A stretch of 64,000 nt of DNA, from positions 131,788 through 195,787 of the forward strand of contig CALIWR010000004.1 of the NCBI GenBank assembly GCA_938046585.1. The letters run 5' to 3'. Below, in pieces: positions 58,343 to 64,000 of the stretch (positions are counted from its first letter, which is position 1; each line of letters opens with the position of its first letter). Source of the stretch: an uncultured Propionibacteriaceae bacterium. GTDB lineage: Bacteria > Actinomycetota > Actinomycetes > Propionibacteriales > Propionibacteriaceae. The notes beneath the pieces were generated by a model. The model ran no database searches, had not been told where the DNA came from, and was given only the letters and a program-made list of their open reading frames with translations. Made by a program: the position numbers and the translations under genes.

Positions 58343-58521
58343 CGGGGCCGGGTCGGTGACGGCTGACTGGCAGCAGCGCGCAGGTGCTCGGCGATCTGAT
58401 CGTGGGCCTGACTCAGCCGCTGTACGTGCTCGGTCAGCGGCACCGACCTCAGGTCCGCGACCGCCGCACAGGCCTGGTCGATGCCCGGGTATCCGGTCTG
58501 CGCAGATCCCAGCTCCGTCAT
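58339..58521 (-). CDS. small conserved protein upstream of tlyA
   Basis: The product is 60 residues, helical, with TGYPGIDQACAAVADLRSVPL and a second helix HVQRLSQAHDQIAEHLRAAA. A gene of this size lies at the same place in mycobacteria (Rv1693). The stop overlaps the tlyA start (GTGA). The function is unknown. Confidence 0.8.
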   Translation of the reverse strand: MTELGSAQTGYPGIDQACAAVADLRSVPLTEHVQRLSQAHDQIAEHLRAAASQPSPTRPR

Positions 58522-58530
58522 GACCGCATC

Positions 58531-59151
58531 CTACGGCTCGGGGTCGGCCAGTCCCCGCGCGGCGATGGCATCCCCGGTGGTCTGGGCGTAGGCGACGGCC
58601 CGGATCACGACGGGGGTCACCCGGGCCAGCGGATGACGTTCCAGTCCCCGAGCCTCGGCAGCTTCCCGGACCTCGACAAAAACTCCGGTGAGGTAAGGGA
58701 TGCTGCGCAGCATCACCGTCACGGCCAGGGCGAACAGCTCCGGCGACAACCCGACCCAGCGCAACGGCCGTACGGCCCAGGCCAGAGCATCCAGCAGTTC
58801 CGGGATCGGTGTGGTCATGGTGAGCATCCGGCTGGCTAGGATCGCAAGGACCACGTTGACCGACAGCACCAGCCCGGTCATCGGATGCCCGATCACGGCT
58901 TGGTAGGCCCCTACTGCCACGATCATCAGCGCAAGTCGCCACGACAACCAGATCCCACGCCAACCAAGGCCTGCGCTAAGCAGCAGCCCGACCGTGATCG
59001 CAAGGCAGATCCCGCTCACCCACCACCGGGTCAGCAGCAGCGCCGGCAGGGTCACCGCCAGCATGATCAGATACAGCCAGCCCACCGAGAGCCGTTCCAT
59101 CCAGCTCCCAGTGGGCCGAAAAGTCCCTAGCAGGTTGTCCCGAGCGCTCAT
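58531..59151 (-). CDS. ecfT: ECF transporter T component (EcfT/BioN-like)
   Basis: The product is 206 residues with about five membrane helices. The coupling helices with the Ala-Arg-Gly motif are visible in REAAEARGLERHPLARVTPV and a second AxRG-like ARGLADPEP at the C-terminus. EcfT links the ATPase to the substrate-binding S component. The ATG overlaps the ATPase stop (ATGA), and BioY is the third gene, so this is a dedicated biotin importer. Confidence 0.9.
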   Translation of the reverse strand: MSARDNLLGTFRPTGSWMERLSVGWLYLIMLAVTLPALLLTRWWVSGICLAITVGLLLSAGLGWRGIWLSWRLALMIVAVGAYQAVIGHPMTGLVLSVNVVLAILASRMLTMTTPIPELLDALAWAVRPLRWVGLSPELFALAVTVMLRSIPYLTGVFVEVREAAEARGLERHPLARVTPVVIRAVAYAQTTGDAIAARGLADPEP

Positions 59152-59837
59152 GCGCTGGCCAGTTCGCGGTAATGCCGCAGGGCCGGCTCAGGGGAATCGT
59201 CGGCGACGATCCGGGCCTGGTCGACGACCAGCACCCGGTCGGCTTCAGCTGCCAACTCGAGGTCGTGGGTAGCGTACAGCACCTGCTGCGGCAAGCCAGC
59301 CAGCGCCTCGCGAAACCGACACCGGTTGCGCAGGTCCAGCAGTGTGGTCGGCTCGTCGGCCACGATCACCTCCGGCTCAACCGCTAGCACCGAGGTCAGC
59401 GCCACCAGTTGTCGTTCTCCTCCGGAGAGGTCGTACACCGAACTCCGGGCGACGTGCTCCAGCCCCCGTTCCCGCAGCAGGCTCAGGGCCTGCTCGGTGC
59501 GGGCGCGCCGATCCCGTACGGTACGGCGCAGGCTCAGCTCAATGTCCTCAACCGGGGTCGGCATCACCAACTGGGCCAACGGATCAGTGAAGACGAAACC
59601 CACCCGCCGACGCACCTGCCGCGCAGCCCGTACGGTGTCGAAACCGGCCACCGTCACGGTGCCCCTGGTCGGCGTCATCAGCCCGTTCACCAGGCGCAGC
59701 AGGGTCGATTTGCCTGACCCGTTAGCCCCGATCACCGCCACCCGGGACTCGGTCAGTTCTAGGTCGACACCATCTAGCAGGACCCGACCCCCATGCTCGG
59801 TCGCGACCCGAACCTCGACCCCGGCGAAACAGATCAC
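59148..59837 (-). CDS. ecfA: ECF transporter ATPase (EcfA/BioM-like)
   Basis: The product is 229 residues, an ABC ATPase. Walker A is VIGANGSGKSTLLRLVNG, Q loop near FVFTDPLAQLVM, signature YDLSGGERQLVALTSVLA, Walker B VIVADEPTTLLDL and switch ATHDLELA. It energises biotin uptake with EcfT and BioY. It starts 64 bases after the bioY stop. Confidence 0.93.
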   Translation of the reverse strand: MICFAGVEVRVATEHGGRVLLDGVDLELTESRVAVIGANGSGKSTLLRLVNGLMTPTRGTVTVAGFDTVRAARQVRRRVGFVFTDPLAQLVMPTPVEDIELSLRRTVRDRRARTEQALSLLRERGLEHVARSSVYDLSGGERQLVALTSVLAVEPEVIVADEPTTLLDLRNRCRFREALAGLPQQVLYATHDLELAAEADRVLVVDQARIVADDSPEPALRHYRELASA

Positions 59838-59901
59838 GACGGCTCGACCGCCAACGCCGCGGCCGGATGTGGTCGTGATATCGCACCACGACGGATGCCA
59901 T

Positions 59902-60495
59902 TCATCGCAGATCCTCTGTGAACGTCGTGGTTGAGCGTGGCAGCAGGGTCGGGAAGGCGCGGTGGACGGTGATCGCGATCAGACCGGCCAGCAACGACTT
60001 CAGGATGTCACCGGGCCAGAACAGCAGATCGGTCATCGCGGCGGCGACGAAACCCATCTTGGCATTCACCATCAGCCCGATCATCCCGGCTGGGTGAATC
60101 ACACAGAGGCTGGCCGCCAGGCTCGCGAGGCCCAGGGTGATCGGCAGCCAGCGTCCCCACCAGCGCGCCAGGATCGCCAACCAGCCGGCCGCGAAGGCCC
60201 CGATCGGGAAGGCCAGCAGGTAGCCGGCGGAGGGCTTGAACAAGACCCCAAACCCACCGCTGCCTCCGGCGAAGACCGGAAGACCGGCCAAGCCGGCGAC
60301 GATGTAGAGCAGGACGGCCGCCCCACCGCGCCACGGTCCGAGGACCAGTCCTGCCAGCGCCACCCCCAGGGTCTGCAGGGTGATCGGAACCGGCAACATA
60401 GGGATCTGGATGAACGAAATCCCGGCCACCAAAGCAGCAAAGACCGCGACCAGGGCGACATCTCGGGCTGGATCGAACGAGCGTGGAAGTCTCAC
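59902..60495 (-). CDS. bioY: biotin transporter S component BioY
   Basis: The product is 197 residues from GTG 60495 (MRLPRSFDPARDVALVAVF), chosen because the alternative GTG at 60513 falls inside the candidate BioQ operator. Six membrane helices are seen, with the ligand-binding signature GPWRGGAAVLLYIVAGLAGLP and a glycine-rich loop FAGGSGGFG. BioY binds biotin. Its operon with ecfA and ecfT suggests biotin salvage; no biotin synthesis genes are in the window. Confidence 0.95.
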   Translation of the reverse strand: MRLPRSFDPARDVALVAVFAALVAGISFIQIPMLPVPITLQTLGVALAGLVLGPWRGGAAVLLYIVAGLAGLPVFAGGSGGFGVLFKPSAGYLLAFPIGAFAAGWLAILARWWGRWLPITLGLASLAASLCVIHPAGMIGLMVNAKMGFVAAAMTDLLFWPGDILKSLLAGLIAITVHRAFPTLLPRSTTTFTEDLR

Positions 60496-60506
60496 GAGCG
60501 GCGACC

Positions 60507-60519
60507 TTAACACTGTTCA
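60507..60519 (-). promoter_or_regulatory. candidate BioQ-type operator before bioY
   Basis: The minus strand reads TGAAC-AGT-GTTAA, one base off the TGAAC-N3-GTTAC consensus published for the TetR-type biotin regulator BioQ of corynebacteria. It lies 12 bases before the chosen bioY start and overlaps the HAD gene's stop. No bioQ gene is in the window, so recognition is inferred. Confidence 0.5.
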
Positions 60520-61494
60520 ACTCTGGTCGCCAGCCACTGTCTCGAGAAGGGCCAGCACTGGGGCCGGGTCCAGCCGAAGCCCCTGGTCCGCGGCTGCCCA
60601 GGCCTGCCGGGCCGCCGACCACAGCACAGTGATCGGGTCGGCGTCGGCAGATGTGGGCACTAGGGCCTGGTCCACTACCTCGACCTGGCCATCGTCGTAC
60701 GGTGGGGCCGTGAGCAGGCCGGCCACATCGGCCGCGATCCAGGTCGGCCGCTGGTCGGGTGGTGCCAGCAGCAGATCGATTGGTCCATGAGACCCGGTGA
60801 GCACGAACAGCGAGTCCATCTGGGCGTGGTTGGCCCCCAGGATGTCGGTGTCCAGTCGGTCCCCTACAAAGATCGGGCGCCGGGTGCCCAGCCGACGGAC
60901 GGTCTCATCCAGCAGCGGTCGGTACGGTTTGCCGGCCAGGACGGGTTCTTGGCCGGGCAGGGCCTCCCCCATCGCCTGCAGCATGGCGCCTAGACCGATC
61001 GCCAGGCCCCGCTCGGTGGGCCGGGTCAGATCGGGGTTGCATCCGTACCACACGGCTCCGGACTGGACCGCGTGGCAGGCCTCATTGAGATCGGTCCAGG
61101 TCAGTGTCGGGTCGAAGCCCACCAAGACGGCAGCTGGGTGATCAGCAGCAGACCGGACCGGGCGCAGCCCCATGGCCTCCACCTCGGCCGCCAACGCCGA
61201 GGTGCCGAGCACCAGGATCGCAGTTCCGGGCACGAAACGCTCGGCCAGCAGCCGGGCTGAGGCCTGGGCGCTCGTGACCACATCGTGGGCGGCAGCCTCG
61301 ATGCTGAGCTGACGTAAATGCTCGGCCACGGTGCCGGGAGACCGAGCGGCATTGTTGGTGACGAAGCCGACCCTGGTTCCCAGTCGCCGCAACTCGGCCA
61401 GCGTCTGCGGCGCGGCAGGGATCGCGTCGGGCCCGAGATAGATGACACCGTCGAGGTCGAATAAGGCGGCATCATAAGCGGTGATCAGCCGCAC
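60517..61494 (-). CDS. HAD-IIA family phosphatase
   Basis: The product is 325 residues. The catalytic DxD motif is in ALFDLDGVIYLGPDAIPAA, then FVTNNAARSPGTV, the motif III Lys in LAGKPYRPLLDETV, and IFVGDRLDTDILGANH for motif IV. The C2-type cap fits the NagD/pyridoxal phosphatase/PGP group, which hydrolyses small phosphate esters such as glycerol phosphate or nucleotides. GGAGG precedes the start. It follows the TPR-like gene in the same order as Rv1691-Rv1692. Confidence 0.92.
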   Translation of the reverse strand: MRLITAYDAALFDLDGVIYLGPDAIPAAPQTLAELRRLGTRVGFVTNNAARSPGTVAEHLRQLSIEAAAHDVVTSAQASARLLAERFVPGTAILVLGTSALAAEVEAMGLRPVRSAADHPAAVLVGFDPTLTWTDLNEACHAVQSGAVWYGCNPDLTRPTERGLAIGLGAMLQAMGEALPGQEPVLAGKPYRPLLDETVRRLGTRRPIFVGDRLDTDILGANHAQMDSLFVLTGSHGPIDLLLAPPDQRPTWIAADVAGLLTAPPYDDGQVEVVDQALVPTSADADPITVLWSAARQAWAAADQGLRLDPAPVLALLETVAGDQS

Positions 61495-61506
61495 GGCCCC
61501 TCCAGA

Positions 61507-62820
61507 TCAGGCGTCATCGTCTGTTCCTGATGACGACCTGGTTGAGCGTACTTCCTCTGTTTCGGTGGGCGGCGCCAGATTACCGTCGGAATCGGTGAGT
61601 TGGTCGTATGCCGCGATCAACACGACCCCATCGATCTCGTCCAACCGGTCAAGGGCGTCGGTCTCGTCGGGGTCCTTCTGCGCTGCGGCCACAAACCATC
61701 GCCGGGCCGCCGCCTCGTCGCCGCCGGCCAGCAGTAGCGACGCGTAGGCGTATCGGAGCCGCGCCTGCGCGGGCCGTGGCACGGTCCCAACCGGGTTGTC
61801 GATCTCATGCGCCAGCAGCCGCAGTGCCTCGGCCCGCTGCCCGAGATCGGCGCGCGCGCCGGCTTGGACCAGCCGCAGTTCAATCCGCATCGCCGGATCA
61901 GTGATCAGCGGTTCAGCCTCGGCCACCAGCGCCAGCGCCCTCTCCGGCGCGCCCAGGGCTCGTTCGCAATCCGCCAGTACCGGGACCAGGTCTGCCGACC
62001 CGGTCATCCTGCGCAGCGCCCGGAATTCGTTACGGGCTGTCTCGTACCGTCCCGCCGCGTAAGCCGTTTCCGCGGCAGCCTCCCTCACCAGCGGCAGTCG
62101 AGCCACCCGGCGCCGGGCAGCTGCAGCGTGCCGGTACGCGAGTTCGGGGTCCTCCTCGATCAAGGAACCAGCTGCCACCAGGTGCGCGGCGACGATCTCG
62201 GCGAGTTCGGTCGGCAACCCCTTCAGTTCAGCTCGCACCGCACGCGGTACATCGCGCGGCTCGATGACCGGGGGATCCGGCTCGTCAGCAGCCCGGTCCA
62301 GCCCGGGCGGTGGTCGATGCTCACGGTCTGGCCGCGGCAACGGCGGGCGGGATTCACGTTCGGAACGTCCAAGGCGTCGTGGCTGACCGGGCCGCTGCCC
62401 GTCGCGGTTGTGACGCTGCACCTCGCGCCGCTCTCGCGTACTGGCACGTTCGTGACCAGTGCCCTGAGACCGATGAGCTTGGGTGTCGCGCTGCCTGCTG
62501 GTGCCCTGGGGACGGTCAGGCCTGACTTTGTCGTCTCGGCCCGGCCCCTGCTCGTTGACCCGTCGCTGATAGCCGCCGCTGCTGGGCCTACGTTGGCCGG
62601 ATCGAGAGGAGTACCTGGCGCCGCTAGAGCCCTCGCTCTCTTCCGCTGATCCGGTACCGGTCCGCCCCCGGCCTGAGGCCGACGGCCGGCGTTGAGCGCC
62701 CGGAGACCGCTGGCCGGGGCGTTCGTTCTCGCGGGATCGCCTTGGTAGCCCGTTTCGGCTCACCCGTCTGGCGTCGTCATCGCCAGCGGGGTTCGGCCCG
62801 CCTCGCACCTGGTCCGTCAC
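61507..62820 (-). CDS. TPR-like protein with long basic disordered N-terminus
   Basis: The product is 437 residues from GTG 62820; the longer frame to 62961 runs into the rRNA terminator. Residues 1-195 are Arg/Gly/Ser/Pro-rich with low complexity. Residues 200-430 are helical with TPR-like repeats of about 34 residues (VRAELKGLPTELAEIVAAHL, then AEEDPELAYRHAAAARRRVAR-type helices, and ALRLLAHEID). The end is acidic. A homologue at this place in mycobacteria is Rv1691. The function is unknown; TPR and an RNA-binding-like basic tail suggest a ribosome or scaffold role. Confidence 0.8.
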   Translation of the reverse strand: MTDQVRGGPNPAGDDDARRVSRNGLPRRSRENERPGQRSPGAQRRPSASGRGRTGTGSAEESEGSSGARYSSRSGQRRPSSGGYQRRVNEQGPGRDDKVRPDRPQGTSRQRDTQAHRSQGTGHERASTRERREVQRHNRDGQRPGQPRRLGRSERESRPPLPRPDREHRPPPGLDRAADEPDPPVIEPRDVPRAVRAELKGLPTELAEIVAAHLVAAGSLIEEDPELAYRHAAAARRRVARLPLVREAAAETAYAAGRYETARNEFRALRRMTGSADLVPVLADCERALGAPERALALVAEAEPLITDPAMRIELRLVQAGARADLGQRAEALRLLAHEIDNPVGTVPRPAQARLRYAYASLLLAGGDEAAARRWFVAAAQKDPDETDALDRLDEIDGVVLIAAYDQLTDSDGNLAPPTETEEVRSTRSSSGTDDDA

Positions 62821-62887
62821 GTGTCCATCTTGCCCTATCGAACGAATCGACCTGTCTGGGCATGGCCTCATCGGACCCGGATATGTC

Positions 62888-62930
62888 AACACCCCCCGGA
62901 TCATGCATTGCTGCAAACCCGGGGGGTGTT
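62888..62930 (-). terminator. rRNA operon terminator hairpin
   Basis: AACACCCCCCGG (62888-62899) pairs with CCGGGGGGTGTT (62919-62930), a 12-bp stem around a 19-base loop, directly after the 5S 3' end on the minus strand. No U tract follows. Confidence 0.75.
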
Positions 62931-62935
62931 CAATG

Positions 62936-63052
62936 TCCGGCGACGTCCTACTCTCCCACACGGTCCCCCATGCAGTACCATCGGCGCTGAAAGGCTTAGC
63001 TTCCGGGTTCGGAATGTAACCGGGCGTTTCCCTTTCGCCATGATCACCGAAA
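62936..63052 (-). rRNA. rrf: 5S ribosomal RNA
   Basis: The minus strand carries 5S hallmarks: GGTGATCATGGCG-like 5' arm, AACCCGGAAGCTAAGCC in helix III/loop B, GATGGTACTGC in the helix IV-V region, and GTGGGAGAGTAGGACG in the 3' arm. Ends are estimated to within a few bases. Confidence 0.95.
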
Positions 63053-63126
63053 CTCTATGGAGATTTTCAGCCGGCTCCCGACCGTATCTCGGGAACCACA
63101 CAGTGGACGCGTAGCATCTTTGAGTG

Positions 63127-64000
<874 letters not shown>

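Overview
The window is a dense, high-G+C chromosomal segment of an actinobacterium, most likely a member of the Propionibacteriales (genus not determinable here). The evidence is a PknG-type kinase, a pafB-pafC-tatA-tatC-helY block, a xerD-parA-scpA-scpB-rluB block, a pyrG/recN/nadK/tlyA block in an order known from mycobacteria and relatives, and very frequent 1- or 4-base start/stop overlaps. No prophage, insertion sequence or CRISPR array was seen.

Region 1 (1-11224, + strand) is a tightly coupled signalling operon: a partial helical protein, a CbxX/CfqX-type AAA ATPase, a four-helix GlnX-like membrane protein, a coiled-coil protein, a PknG-like Ser/Thr kinase with extra zinc ribbons, a PP2C phosphatase, a von Willebrand A protein and an FHA protein. 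It looks like an amino-acid-sensing phospho-signalling module enlarged with parts typical of vWA/PP2C/kinase triads, and is the best candidate for an undescribed system. A DUF3107 protein and a DEAD-box helicase follow, then tRNA-Glu(CTC) and tRNA-Gln(CTG) on the minus strand.

Region 2 (13818-25773) holds a CPBP protease, a fumarylacetoacetase-family hydrolase, a DUF1707 protein and a branched-chain amino acid cluster: cimA, ilvE, leuB and ilvB-ilvN-ilvC. The ilvBNC transcript begins with a classic attenuator: a seven-codon leader peptide with Val-Leu-Val, a hairpin and a U-tract terminator. A TetR regulator and an FAD amine-oxidase-like enzyme lie between leuB and ilvC, with a perfect palindrome over the TetR start.

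Region 3 (25774-33556): hisF, a D-2-hydroxyacid dehydrogenase, a HIT protein and a GT87-like glycosyltransferase are fully coupled; tldD-tldE run the other way; a lower-G+C gap carries one small orphan ORF; a secreted CAP-domain protein follows.

Region 4 (33585-43502): helY, a lipid kinase, tatC, tatA, a small membrane protein and pafC-pafB on the minus strand, then gluQ and a two-domain FKBP lipoprotein. Region 5 (42702-51791): rluB, scpB, scpA, a small ribbon-helix-helix-like protein, parA and xerD, then an S49 peptidase and an LPXTG-anchored adhesin with SdrD-type B repeats.

Region 6 (51903-64000, all minus): NUDIX hydrolase, pyrG, a methyltransferase, recN, nadK, tlyA, a small protein, an ECF biotin transporter (EcfT, EcfA, BioY) with a BioQ-like operator, an HAD phosphatase, a TPR-like protein, then 5S rRNA and the 3' part of 23S rRNA. 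Across the window many operon-heading genes lack a Shine-Dalgarno sequence and have a TANNNT hexamer 6-8 bases before the start codon, the usual signature of leaderless transcription in Actinobacteria.
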